Positions 33,750 to 44,165 of a DNA stretch of 64,000 bases are shown piece by piece. The notes beneath the pieces were generated by a model. The model made no database searches, was not told the DNA's origin, and was given only the letters and a program-made list of their open reading frames with translations. The DNA comes from Vombatus ursinus (Eukaryota; Chordata; Mammalia; Diprotodontia; Vombatidae), in contig NW_020954548.1 of NCBI RefSeq assembly GCF_900497805.2, positions 6,596,835 through 6,660,834 of the forward strand, written 5' to 3'. A program made the position numbers and the translations under genes. Each line of letters starts with the position of its first letter. The stretch's first letter is position 1.

Positions 33750-35629
33750 CAGTCCAATTACCCTATCAGAAAAAGACAGGGTAAATCTGTTTTTATTTTT
33801 TTTGTTATTTTTATTATTGACTTTAATTTTCATCTTACATCAATTTCCAAGTAGAGACCACCCCTTCCCTGTGTAATTATTATGTCACAGGCAAACTTTG
33901 TATTCCTCCTGTCATGTAGAACACACAATATGTTTCTTCATCCACTTAATAGTATTTAATTTTTCCAACTATATGTAAAGATGACTTTTAACATTCATTT
34001 TTATAAAATTTTGAATTCCAAATTTTTCTCCCTCCTTCTTTCCATCCCCTCACCCCACCCCAAAACAGCAGGTAATCTGATATAGGTTATACATATACAA
34101 TCATGTTAAATATATTTCCACATTAGTCATGTTGTGAAAGAAGAATCAGAACAAAAGAGAAAAACCATGAGAAAGAAAAACAGCAAAAAGATAGCGAAAA
34201 TAGTATGCCTCGATTTGCATTCAGACTCCATATTTCCTCCATATTTCTTTCTATGGATGTGGATAGCATTTTTCCATCATGAGTCTTTTGGAATTGTCTG
34301 GGATCATTGTATTGCTGAGAAGACCTAAGTCTATCAAAATTGATCATCACACAATGTTGCTATTACTGTGTACAATGTTCTCCTGGTTCTGCTCACTTCA
34401 CTAAGCATCAGTTAACACAAGTCTTTCAAGATTTTTTTCTGAAATCTGCCTGCTCATTATTTCTTTTTTTAATATTTTTTTTATTTTGTTGTTTTCAACA
34501 TTAACTTCCACAAGATTTTGAGTTCCAAATTTTCTCCCCATCTCACCCTTCCCCCCACCCCAAGATGGCATGCATTCTAAATACCCCTTCCCCTAGTCTG
34601 CCTTCCCTTCTATCTCTCCCCACCTTCTATCATATCTTCCCCTTCAATTTTCCTGTACGGCAGGATGGATTTCTGTACACCATTTCCTATATTTCTTATT
34701 TCCCAGTTGCATGTGAAAACATTTTTTTAAACATGTGTTTTTAAAACTTTGGCATCCAAATTTTCTCCCTTCCTCCCTCACCACTCACCCTCATTGAAAA
34801 GGCAAGAAACTCAATATAGGTTATATATGTGCAGTTATGCAAAACACTTCCATAGTAGTCATGTTGTGAAAAACTAACTCTATTTCCCTTAATCCTATCC
34901 CACCCACCCCCATTTATTCTATTCTTTCTTTTGACCCTGTCCCTCCTCAGAAGTATTTGCTTCTGATTACTCCCTTTCCCAATCTGCCCTCCTCTCTATC
35001 ATTCACCTACTCTTTTGTCCCCTTCCCCCCCATTTTCCTATAAAGTAAGACAGATTTTCCACACCCAATTGAGTGTGTATGTTATTCCCTCCTTAAGTCA
35101 AATCCTATGAGAATAAGATTCACTCATTCCCTCTTATCTTCCCCCGTTTCCCCTCCACTGTAAGAGCCTTTTCTTTTCTGTTATTTTTTTTGTGGGAAAA
35201 TTTACCCCATTCTACCTCTCCCTTTCTCCTTCTTTAGTGTATTCCTCTCTCACCCTTTAATTTTATTCTCCAAATATGACCCCTTCATCTTCAACTCATC
35301 CTGTGCCCTCTATCTATCTATTTCTATATATGCATACATATAATTTTTTTCCCTCCAACTACCCTAATACTGACAAAGGTCTCATGAGTTACAAATATCA
35401 TCTTTCCATGCAGGAATGTAAACAGTTCAACCTTAATAAGTCTCTTATGATTTTCTCCATCCTGTTTACCTCTTCATGTTCCACTCGAGTCTTGTATTTG
35501 AAAATCAAATTTTCTATTCAACTCTGGTCTTTTCATCAAGAATGCTTGACAGTTCTTTATTTCACTGAATGACCATTTTTTCCCCTGCAGGATTACACTC
35601 AGCTTTGCTGGGTAGGTGATTCTTGGTTG

Positions 35630-36544
35630 TCATCCTATCTCCTTTGCTCTCTGGAATATTATATTCCATGCCCTGCGGTCCCTTAATGTAGAAGCAGCTA
35701 AATCTTGTGTTATCCTGATTGTATTTCCACAATACTTGAATTGTTTCTTTCTGGCTGCTTGTAATATTTTCTCCTTGACCTGGGAACTCTGGAATTTGGC
35801 TACAATATTCCTAAGAGTTTTCCTTTGGGGATGTCTTTCAGGAGGAGATTGGTGGATTCTTTCAATTTCTATCTTGCCCTCTAGTTCTAAAATATCAGGA
35901 CAGTTTTCCTTGACAATTTCTTGAAAGATGATGTCTAGGCTCTTTTTTTGATCATGGCTTTCAGATAGTCCAATAATTTTTAAATTCTCTCTCCTAGATC
36001 TATTTTCCAGGTCAGTTGTTTTTCCAATGAGATATTTCATATTGTTTTCTAATTTTTCATTCTTTTGCATTTGTTTTATAATGTCTTGATTTCTCATGAA
36101 GTCACTAGCTTGCAATTGCTCTATTCTAATTTTTAAGGAAGTATTTTCTTCAGTAATCTTTTGGACTTCCTTTTCCATTTGGCCAATTTGCTTTCTAGGG
36201 CATTCTTCTCCTCATTGGCTTTTTGGACCTCTTTTGCCATTTGGGTTAGGCTATTTTTTAAGGTGTTATTTTCTTCAGTATATTTTTGGGGTCTCCTTTA
36301 GCAAGCTGTTGATTTGTTTTTCACGATCTTCTTGCATCACTCTCAGATTTTCCTTTACTTCCCTTACTTACTTCTCAAAATCCCTTTTGAGCTCTTCCAA
36401 GGCCTGGGACTGATTCATATTTTTCTTGGAGGCATTGGATGTAGGAGCTTTGGCTTTGTTGTCTTCTTCTGGGTGTGTGTTTTGATCTTCTTTGTCACCA
36501 AAGTAAGCTAATATAGTCTGACTCTTTTTGCATTGCTTACTCAT
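35630..36544 (-). pseudogene. HAL1-like ORF1 (L1 ORF1p-type), split
   Basis: Same protein as in copy A. N-terminal piece MSKQCKKSQTILAYFGDKED to KRDFEK ends at TAA 36370-36368 (codon 59), the same place as in copy A. A coiled-coil stretch then continues until a frame break near 36178. From MEKEVQKITEEN (36178) a 182-codon frame is open to the natural stop at 35630. It carries the end of the coiled coil, the RRM-type core (NRSRRENLKIIGLSES) and the C-terminal domain (RHPQRKTLRNIVAKF, AWNIIFQRAKEIG). Both breaks are shared with copy A. Confidence 0.85.
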
Positions 36545-36815
36545 GATCCCGACCAATTATTTGAGTTTTAAACTCTTTGTTAAGGTAAAAATCTGCTTCC
36601 AATGTGAAGAGTGTACTGTCCCAAGCTTTGGGGGTTTGTACAGCTGTTTTCAGAAGTACTTCTAGGGACCTGTAAATTTTCAGTTCTTCCAAGGTGGTAT
36701 GATAAGGGGTGAGGTGTTTCCTCTCCACAGCCACAAAGCCACCAAGCCAGTGCTCCTCCTCACCCCAGGACTGCCCCTCAGAACTGTGACCCAGATTCAA
36801 GCATGGGCACAGCAA
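36537..36815 (-). CDS. Upstream ORF in HAL1-like 5' leader (copy B)
   Basis: A 92-codon open frame ending 8 nt inside the ORF1 start, as in copy A. The shared part begins at VAVERKH and runs through YHTTLEELK, DSTLFTLEADFYLN and IGRDHE. No known domain. The amino-terminal part differs from copy A because of small indels, so the start is uncertain. Confidence 0.3.
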   Translation of the reverse strand: MLCPCLNLGHSSEGQSWGEEEHWLGGFVAVERKHLTPYHTTLEELKIYRSLEVLLKTAVQTPKAWDSTLFTLEADFYLNKEFKTQIIGRDHE

Positions 36816-37660
36816 GAGATTCTTGCCTCAGCACTGGCAAAGAGATCCCTGCGATCTCCCTCTGATCAGCCACTTGATTCCGCCTCAGTCTGTGGGCCAG
36901 AAGCTCAGGAAACAGTTGCCCCAGGCTGCACTGGAGACTTGCTGCTGAGACTTAACTCCTCTCTCACCACCGTCACAGACTTTTCCCACTGACCTTCCAT
37001 GTTGTCTTTGGCATTCCTGGGTTGAGAAGTCTGGAAACCGTCACAGCTGCCTGTGATTCAGTCCTCTGAGGCCTACTCCAGAGTAGCTGTGGCCTGAGTG
37101 CCCACACCGAACTGAGCTCCTCTCCCTGCCTAGCACGATATACCTTTCTGATCAACCATCCAGGCTGTCTTTGGCTGGAAATTTGTTTCACTCTGTCTTT
37201 TTGTGGGTTCTGCTGCTTTAGAATTTGTTTAGAGCCATTTTTTTAGGTATTTGGAGGGCTTTGGGAGAGAGCTCAAGACAGTCACTGCTTTCCCTCTGCC
37301 ATCTTGGCTCCACCCCCCTCATTATTTCTTATAGCACAATAGTATTCCATTACATTCATATACCACAACTTGTTCAGTCATTCTCCAATTGATGGGCATC
37401 CCCTCAATTTCCAATTCTTTGTCAAAGATATGATAAAATTGTAATGACTTTGCCATGATAGCTATTATAACCTCAGATTTATTTTTAAATATCTACAAAT
37501 ATTTATAAATTATCTCTTTAAAAATTTGTCCAAGATTTTTTCAAGGAACTGAAGCCAAACTCATTGTTTTTGGTATAATTTGTAGACTCTACCTTCCCTT
37601 TTTCCCCCAAAAATTCTTTTAGATCTAATTAGTCAATTCTCACACAAATTATAGTATCTC

Positions 37661-37935
37661 AGACGTAAAAGTGGCCCCCAATGGAAATTTAGTTTAACCT
37701 ATGCTTAAATCACATTTGTTTTTGCAAGATCATGGTTAAGTTGCCATCTGAGATCCATTTACAGACTTCAAGTGAATTCAATGTCTCCTGAGGCAGCCCA
37801 ACCACTTTGGGGCATCTCAAATTGTTAGGCAATTTTTCCTGTTGACCAGCAAAATTGAAGTTGATATTTTGCACTCAAATGTAGAACTTTCTATTTAATT
37901 CATATTAATGATGTCTCTGGTCCCTTCTGGAGCAA
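37661..37935 (-). mobile_element. L3/CR1-like 3' fragment
   Basis: Reverse: 'ggcccccaatggaaatttag', 'cagacttcaagtgaattc', 'ctgaggcagcccaaccac', 'aaattgttaggcaattttt'. A separate 3' end next to the larger split element. Confidence 0.55.
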
Positions 37936-37944
37936 AATCTTGTG

Positions 37945-38800
37945 ATCCTCTTCAAAGATATCTATTTTTACAAAAACGAATTGAGACAATTAATAGCTTC
38001 AGTAAAGTAACAGGTTACAAAATAAATTCACAATAATCTTTATCATTCATATAGTAGTAATAAAAACCAGGAGGAAATAATAATAAGAGAACCTCTTCAA
38101 AATAACTCCCTAAAATATGTGTAAGTTAATTTACCAAGGCACCGGCAACATTTATATGAATGTAACTACAAAACACTTTACAGGAAACATGTAAATACAT
38201 AATTGGAGAAATATTCAGTGCCATATAGTAATAGTGATGCTACCTAGATAAATTCACACATTTGGTGGTATAAAAAAACAAATTGACACTTTGACATTTG
38301 AATTAGACAAAACAGTAACAAAATTCACTTGGAAGAATTAAGGATTTTTTTTAAAACTATGGCATATGAGTATAATACTGTTTTATTGTGTTGTACTAAA
38401 TTATAAGTATGAGAAATTCACAGAAACTTGGAAGATGTATGTGAACAGATGCAGAGGGAAGTAAACAGAACCAGATGAAAAAGAAACACAAAAAACACAA
38501 CCAAGTAAATTAAAAGATTTCTAAAAGGAAATCGAACTGAGAAACTCAATTAAAATAAAATGATGGGCCTGGAGAATAGATACTACATGCTTCTCTCAAC
38601 TTGGTTAAAAGGTAAGGGACTAAAAGTGTACCATGTTGAGTCATTGTTAGATTTGGTTAGCCTATCTGGAATTTTTGCCTAATTGCTTTTCTTTCTTACA
38701 TGATAGGGTTCAATTTGGGGTAAGGGAACATAATTTTTTTCTTTTAAATAAGAGACAACTCCCATGTAAAGACAAAAAGCATAAATAAAACATTAAAAAA
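37945..38800 (+). mobile_element. Older L1 fragment, 3' end
   Basis: Decayed ORF2 with internal deletions. 'agcttcagtaaagtaacagg' encodes FSKVTGYKIN, the same place as FSKVAYYKIN in the first L1. 'acaaaattcacttggaag' and 'aacttggaagatgtatgtga' follow. The 3' UTR ends 'gcataaataaaacattaaaa'. More diverged than the other L1s here. Confidence 0.65.
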
Positions 38801-39337
38801 AGATCCACATGATACTCTTGACAATTTAGGTAGTAGAGCAGCAATGAATTATTTTTAAAGTATATAGTAGTACGGGGTGAATATTCTATGGAGAGTATAA
38901 CTTGCCTTTTAATGACTGACTCACTGAATCATGTTCTTATTATTAATATACACCTAAAAATCCCTATAAATTTTGCAATGTGTATTCTAGCTTCACCAGT
39001 GCAGATTGCTACCCCTTCACATTGTAGTAAATGGAATTTATCATCTGAAAAAAAAATCATAACATGAGACTTGAACTTTTGGTGCAGATCCATCCACCCT
39101 TAACCTAGCTATGCTGGTCCTGGGCCTACACAGTCCATTGTCAAGGTCAGGTAGGACAAGTGGGGGCTCTTGCTCTACTGGCATACCTTTAGAGAGCAAG
39201 GTCAACTTCACGCAGCAATGAAGGGTAGATGAGAGGGTTCATGGAAGAAGGAACTGTTAAGTAGACATATTATAGAATGATTTTACATATATATATGCAT
39301 ACATATCCACATATATATTATATATGTATGTGTGTTT

Positions 39338-39370
<33 letters not shown>

Positions 39371-40496
39371 ATGGTAGCCATCTCTGGGCTGGGGGAGAAG
39401 AGGGAAGAAAAAAGAAAAAGAAAATTACATGATAACCATTATATATTTAAGAGGAATAGCAAGCTGCATGTAATAGATTTGTAGTTTCAAGTACAATCAT
39501 CTTTTTTCTATTCTACTATGTTATAGAAATGCTTGCTTTATTTCTTAAGTTCAGAATGAAATAAATTTTAAAAAAAGTATATTAGTCTACTATTGTAAAA
39601 TGTTATAAATGGTGGGGTAGTAAAAGTAACTTAGATTTAGAAAAAACAAATAAAAATAGAAGAGAAGAATCTTTCCCCACACTAAAGAAGAGTAGTATAA
39701 TAGGAAATAGGAAATACAAGAACTGTTTTCTAAATATTCTCAAGACACATAAAGAGATGGGCACATCAAAAAATAGAATAATCTATTGAAGCCAAAGTAA
39801 CAAAAATATATAGAGCATGTCCTTAGAGACTCAAGTCAAATAGCTCAATGACTAAAACCACCCAAGAATAAGGAAAACAGGCACATGCAGGGGGAAAAGT
39901 GGGAGCGAAATACATATAAGACAACATTAAAGGCACAGGGAGTACATTAAGGGGTTTGAACTGTGTGGTTCCTCAGCCAGTTTGCTGTGGACAGCACGTT
40001 AAAGGAAATGGTAAAATTTGAAAACCCGTAACAAATAAATGAACTTTCCACAGTTTTTAAGGAACCAACTAGAAAACTCTGATGAATGATTAACATTTTC
40101 TCATCTTAATAAAAATAAAAGGAAATTTCTTAGATAGATGTACCTAGTGATTTTTATAAATGCATCAGTCTAACCTCCACACAGCTCAAAGCCCCCATCC
40201 TGAAGAAATGCAAATGTTGCTCATTCTACCATATACTCCAGGTACATCTCAACTCCTGTCTCCTGATTTTAACCATTTCCTGATATCAGTCTTTATTCTA
40301 TTGTGAGCTTAGTTTATCCATATTCTTCCCTCATGACCAGATAAGATGTGTAATATCCATATCTTCTAGAAGCTGGGGCAACCCAAGGAATATAGTCTCA
40401 CTGTGGGATGTATAATAATTCATGTGGGAAACAGAACATTATGGGAGACAGCCATAATTTTACAGGTGTTTCTATTCCTCCAAAAGAAAATATTTT
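38801..40496. other. No gene recognised; (TG)n at 39285-39370
   Basis: Contains a TATATG/TG microsatellite. No supported reading frame or named repeat; 38950-39250 may be an old unassigned repeat. Confidence 0.45.
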
Positions 40497-40638
40497 TTTA
40501 AGGCAATTGGGGTTAAGTGACTTGCCCAGGGGCACACAGCTAGTAAGTGTCAAGTGTTTGGTCTGAGGCTGGATTTGAACTTAGGTCCTCCTGACCTCAG
40601 ACCGGGTGCTCTATCGCTGTGCCACCTAGCTCCCCAAA
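40497..40638 (-). mobile_element. Short tRNA-derived SINE
   Basis: Reverse short SINE: 'attggggttaagtgacttgc', 'cagctagtaagtgtcaagtg', 'ggatttgaacttaggtcctc', 'gtgccacctagctcccc'. Confidence 0.85.
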
Positions 40639-40681
40639 GGAACAGATTTCCATATGAACTATCACCATTTATTTTCTTTTT

Positions 40682-40821
40682 GGGGGGCTAGGAAATGGGG
40701 TTAAGTGACTCATCCAGGGTCACACAGCTAGTAAGTGTTATGTATCTGAAGCTGGATTTGAACTCAGGTCCTTCTGAATCCAGGGCCAGTGCTTTATCCA
40801 CCGTGCCACATAGTTGCCCTG
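40682..40821 (-). mobile_element. Short tRNA-derived SINE (second in tandem)
   Basis: Same family and orientation as its neighbour: 'aaatggggttaagtgactca', 'ggatttgaactcaggtcctt', 'ccaccgtgccacatagttgc'. ORFs across it are repeat-derived. Confidence 0.85.
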
Positions 40822-41009
40822 CAAAAGGAAATATTTTGAAATGCACAGAAGAACAAACACCAATGGCTTCAAAATAAGGGTACTTCTCCCCTTTTATGAC
40901 CACTACATGCTGGGCAAGACAACTGACACCAGCATCCCAACAACCTTGTTAGCATTTTTCTAGCTATGTTTCATGTGTGTGGTCTATTCTCCTTTCCATT
41001 CCCATTGTT

Positions 41010-41165
41010 ATTATTATTTTAGTTCAGACCCTCATGCCCTTTTCCCCAGACTATTGCAATAATCTCCTAACTAGTTATCCTGTCTGAGCTTTCTACATGC
41101 AGCTCCTCCCCTGTCCATCATGTATGCCACTTCCCATATAAATCTCCAAGTAGCACCAGATAATC
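41010..41165 (+). mobile_element. L2 LINE fragment (upstream half)
   Basis: 'cagactattgcaataatctc', 'ctaactagttatcctgtct', 'agctcctcccctgtccatca'. Continues at 41600 after SINE and L2-tip insertions. Confidence 0.65.
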
Positions 41166-41224
41166 ATTTGTACCAGAAAATAATTCATAATAATAATGTT
41201 TTATTATTAAATAATAAGAAAATG

Positions 41225-41489
41225 TTATTAAATAACATTTATATAGCATTTACTATGCTCAAGGCACTGTGCTAAGTACTTGATAATTATTATCTCCTTT
41301 GATCCTCACAAAAACCCTAGAAAGTACTTGTTATTATTATCTCCATTTGACAGAGGAGGAAATTAAGGCAAACAGAGGGTAAGTGACTTGCTCAAGGTCA
41401 CATAGCTATAGTATGTCTCAAGTTGGATTTAAACTCGTCTTCCTGATTCCAGGTCTGGCATTCTATCCACTGTGCCACCTGGCTACCTA
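41225..41489 (-). mobile_element. MIR/THER-type CORE-SINE with L2-like tail
   Basis: Reverse: 'atatagcatttactatgctc', 'tttgatcctcacaaaaaccc', 'gaggaggaaattaaggcaaa', 'agtgacttgctcaaggtcac', 'ctgtgccacctggctacc'. Confidence 0.85.
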
Positions 41490-41509
41490 TAGACCTAATG
41501 CTTCCATAG

Positions 41510-41595
41510 ACTTAATCCATCAATCAACAAGTATTTTTAAATATCTACTATGTGCCAGACATTGTGCTAGGCACTGGAGTTAACAAGTACGAAAA
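41510..41595 (-). mobile_element. L2 LINE 3' tip
   Basis: Reverse L2 end: 'tcaatcaacaagtattttta', 'ctactatgtgccagacattg', 'gctaggcactggag'. Confidence 0.6.
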
Positions 41596-41599
41596 ATGT

Positions 41600-41905
41600 C
41601 ATTCTCATGATCCAAAATCTTCAGAGCTTCTCTATTGTCTATCCAATGATGCCCAAGCTCCTGACATTCAAAGCCCTGTACAGTCTGGCTCCAATCATAT
41701 TGCTTCTTTAGACTCCACCCCCTATTCCACATAGACTTTTTTTTTTTGAGGGCATCAAGACCCTCTATGTCTCCCATGTTCCCAAGTGAAAGAGCTCTAT
41801 TGATTTTCCTCTTTCCCATCTTCCTTATATGTAATCAGTTACCAAAATTTGTTTTATTCTAATTTTATGATATATTTTACATTTGCCCTATTCTGTCCAC
41901 TCAGT
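41600..41905 (+). mobile_element. L2 LINE fragment (downstream half)
   Basis: 'aaaatcttcagagcttctct', 'tgacattcaaagccctgtac', 'agtctggctccaatcatatt'. Collinear with the piece at 41010-41165. Confidence 0.6.
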
Positions 41906-41944
41906 TCTGGACTTAGAGAACTGGGGGAGAGGGAAAAAGTGTTT

Positions 41945-42195
41945 TTTAATCACTTGTTATATGTTAGGCATTATGCTAGACACTTTTTCAAATATTTGAA
42001 AAGGGTCATTTGACCCTCACAACAACCATGGGAAGTATGTATTATTATGATCCTCCTCTTTATAGTTAAGGAAACTGAGGTAGATGGATGGTAAGTGACT
42101 TGCCCAGGATCTCATAGCTAGTAAGTATTTTAGGCCATGTTTGAACTCAGATCTTCCTGACTCCAGACTCAATGCTATATCCATGATGCTAACTT
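41945..42195 (-). mobile_element. MIR/THER-type CORE-SINE
   Basis: Reverse: 'cacttgttatatgttaggca', 'atttgaccctcacaacaacc', 'agttaaggaaactgaggtag', 'agtgacttgcccaggatctc', 'tttgaactcagatcttcct'. Confidence 0.8.
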
Positions 42196-42344
42196 ACTGA
42201 TTTAGAGTTAGGAGAAATGGGTATAAATTTTAGCTGTGTGACTAGAATCATACCATTTAAAATCTATAAGCCTCATTTTCCCCCCTCATCTGAAAAATGG
42301 GGACAATAATACTTGCTTCTATATACTTCACAAGATTACTGTAA

Positions 42345-42940
42345 ATGTGAGTTCCTGTTGTTCTCTTGTTTATCCCATAACTTTAATTACTTATATAGGG
42401 CTAGGAATGGGCTTTCTCAGATACCAGCATCATCCATATTTGTACCAATATACCAATTTTCCTAAAGGTTACACCCACTGAGAACAAGTTCTGCAGAGGA
42501 AACTGAAAGCAGTTGCAGGACCATAGGAGCTTTCTCTATTTTGGCATCCCTGCCCCTGTGCTCCTGCTTTGGGGACTTTACTCCTCACAACCACTCTGTC
42601 TTCTCTTTTCTTGTCCAATGGTTAATCTAATCATTTGATATTTCCATTTTATCGATATTAACTGTCAATACTCACCTGAGAGTGCCATAATACGATTCGA
42701 ATATGAAGATAAAACCATTGGATAAATGTGACTGGAACTATTTTGACTTTGAGTGTCATGAATTAGGGAAATATGTCCCTAGAAATGTTTCAAGAAAAGT
42801 AAAGTCAACTCCAGCTCCCCTTATGGACATTTTTTGAAATGATCTGGTTTGCTCTAATATTTATATATAAGTCATGGACATGTTAGTTCTCAAAAAAATT
42901 TAAATGGTTTAGCAGTTTGTCAGTAATTTGGAAGTCCAGA
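42345..42940. other. No gene recognised
   Basis: A degenerate plus-strand SINE core lies just upstream (42225-42340). Nothing else is supported. Confidence 0.4.
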
Positions 42941-42944
42941 TTCC

Positions 42945-43032
42945 TTTTTTGAGAGAGAGAGAGAGAGAAACAGACAGAGACAGAGAAACACACAGAGAGG
43001 CAAAGAGACAGAGAGAAGAGACAGAGAGAGAC
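42945..43032. repeat. (GA)n-rich microsatellite
   Basis: GAGAGA and CAGAGA units; a Ser/Leu-rich minus-strand ORF here is an artefact. Confidence 0.9.
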
Positions 43033-43135
43033 TGGGAAAGGCAGCTGTCAGCCCCATGGATTTCATACTGAATTGTAAGAAATTCAAGATTAAATTCCTC
43101 CAGGTTGCTTGTTATTTCCATTGTTGTTATTTTGA

Positions 43136-43432
43136 ACCTAAGTCTCTTGACCTATGTTGGCAATGCAACAGCCATTCACAAACCTGATCCTACTCCTGAT
43201 AGTGGCAGAAGCCTTGAACAGCTCCATATCCTACCTGGGTTGATTTGCTCTTCTCAAGCAATCTGGTGGCTGCCTTGCCCCCATGGAGCTCCCCATATTA
43301 GTTCCAGATTTAAGGTGGCCACTCCATTGATTTAGCCCTACTGAAACTCAGAACACCTGAGCTCAAATGATTAATTCACCAGCCTCAGCCTCTTTGTGTT
43401 CCATGTGACTGGCCAGATTGCAATTTCCCAGG
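43136..43432 (-). pseudogene. RN7SL: 7SL (SRP) RNA retropseudogene
   Basis: 7SL is the RNA scaffold of the signal recognition particle. The reverse complement of the known 7SL sequence can be followed in order over ~297 bp, close to the gene's ~300 nt. Landmarks on the plus strand: 'gtctcttgacctatgttgg', 'cattcacaaacctgatccta', 'cctgggttgatttgctctt', 'gcaatctggtggctgcc', 'ggagctccccatatta', 'gaacacctgagctcaaatga', 'caccagcctcagcctc'. It is heavily diverged and has a T-rich plus-strand left flank that could be an eroded A-tail. Because it covers full 7SL length including the S domain, it is a pseudogene and not an Alu-type SINE. Not expected to be functional. Confidence 0.78.
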
Positions 43433-43436
43433 ATTC

Positions 43437-43615
43437 ATAGGATCCTAGGACTTAACGCTGAACAGGACCCTAGAGGTTACTCAACTCTTTCATTTGAGAA
43501 ATGAGAAACCTGAGGCGCAAGATAGGTTAAATGTCTTGCCCGAGGTACATCAGAGGTGAGTTTGAACCCTAGTTTTCTGACTTTAGAGATAGTGTTCTTT
43601 CCATTGCCAACCCCA
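43437..43615 (-). mobile_element. CORE-SINE with L3/CR1-like tail
   Basis: Reverse: 'ttcataggatcctaggactt', 'aggaccctagaggttactca', 'gagaaacctgaggcgcaaga', 'gtttgaaccctagttttc'. Confidence 0.65.
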
Positions 43616-44034
43616 CCCCCAACCCCACCTATCATAGCCACAGGGCTTGTGTAAGAGTCTGTGGAAGAGGTTGGGGAGCTTATCTCTAGCTCTATACAAG
43701 TCTTTACTGAATGACAAATGTTATCATCCTATGTTATACTGTGATAATTTGATAAGTCTCATGGACTATGGTGTCATTGGAGAGGTATTTCCTGCATTCC
43801 TGCAGGTTACCCATCCTCCACACCATTTTATCCTCTGAGATTCTTGTCCCTCTCTTTTAATAAACCCTCTATAGAGGAAGTTTTCCTCTGATTTTTTAAA
43901 AATATCTGATAGAATGCTAGGCTTTCTGTATTGTCTATTAATCTCAATAGGAATAAGAGATGGCAAAAATGGATACAAGTTAGCCCCACCCTTCTGGCCA
44001 TACATGTCTTTGATAAAATTTTTATGAAATTTCT
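43616..44034. other. No gene recognised
   Basis: ORFs on both strands lack domains. The right end runs into a repeat shared with 47.7 kb. Confidence 0.4.
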
Positions 44035-44165
44035 CTTATGCAATTTCTCATTGGCATTATGCTGCATCCTGATTGCTTTCCCCAAATATGTCTTTCCATT
44101 TCCACTTTATAGAATCATCAAATTTCAGAATTCTAAGGGGCCTTAGAGGTCATCCATTCTAATCT
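44035..44165 (-). repeat. Repeat shared with 47728-47850
   Basis: Collinear with 47728-47850: 'ttctcattgg-attat', 'cctgattgc-ttcccca', 'tctttc-tttccactt', 'agaatcatcaaat', then the L3/CR1 end 'ggccttagaggtcatc'. Similarity extends ~75 bp beyond the L3/CR1 tip. Confidence 0.7.

Larger units (their letters stand above)
34466..37317 (-). mobile_element. HAL1-like half-L1 element, full length (copy B)
   Basis: Reverse orientation; starts at GTGGAGCCAAGATGGCAGAG (about 37312) and ends in an A-tail at 34466. A perfect 13-bp target-site duplication CTCATTATTTCTT flanks it (34453-34465 and 37318-37330). The target is an older L1. It is collinear with copy A: 5' leader, ORF1 (36544-35630), then ~1.15 kb non-coding with the duplicated modules. 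No ORF2. Few differences from copy A, so both are fairly recent. Confidence 0.9.
33790..37421 (-). mobile_element. 5'-truncated L1, interrupted by HAL1-like copy B
   Basis: The L1 3' UTR and end of ORF2 lie at 33790-34465, and the next ORF2 part at 37331-37421. The two parts rejoin at the ORF2 codons around MEYY once the HAL1-like insert is removed. Flanks AAAGACAGGGTAAATCTG (33772-33789) and AAAGATATGATAAAATTG (37424-37441) match at 13 of 18 bases, a plausible old target-site duplication. The 3' UTR belongs to a different subfamily from that of the L1 at 1-4150. Confidence 0.85.
31675..37660 (-). mobile_element. L3/CR1-clade LINE, ancient, split by nested insertions
   Basis: In reverse, the CR1 order is kept across the insertions. 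First comes the 3' part at 31675-32150 ('ttgaagacctccaatgggag', 'ccttctggggctaaacagaa', 'tagctagtactccaaatgt'). RT-coding complement follows at about 33100-33470 ('agccactgataaaaatattg', 'tcaactaattcagaatccat') and at 33750-33789. It resumes at 37424-37660 ('tttttcaaggaactgaagcc', 'ataatttgtagactctacc'). The inserts are old SINEs (32190-32705), a MAR1 SINE, an L1 and, inside that L1, HAL1-like copy B. Confidence 0.75.

Noticed and set aside
43136-43432. 7SL similarity as an Alu/B1-type SINE
   Set aside because: It includes the central S-domain region and spans full 7SL length, and Alu/B1 SINEs are not marsupial.
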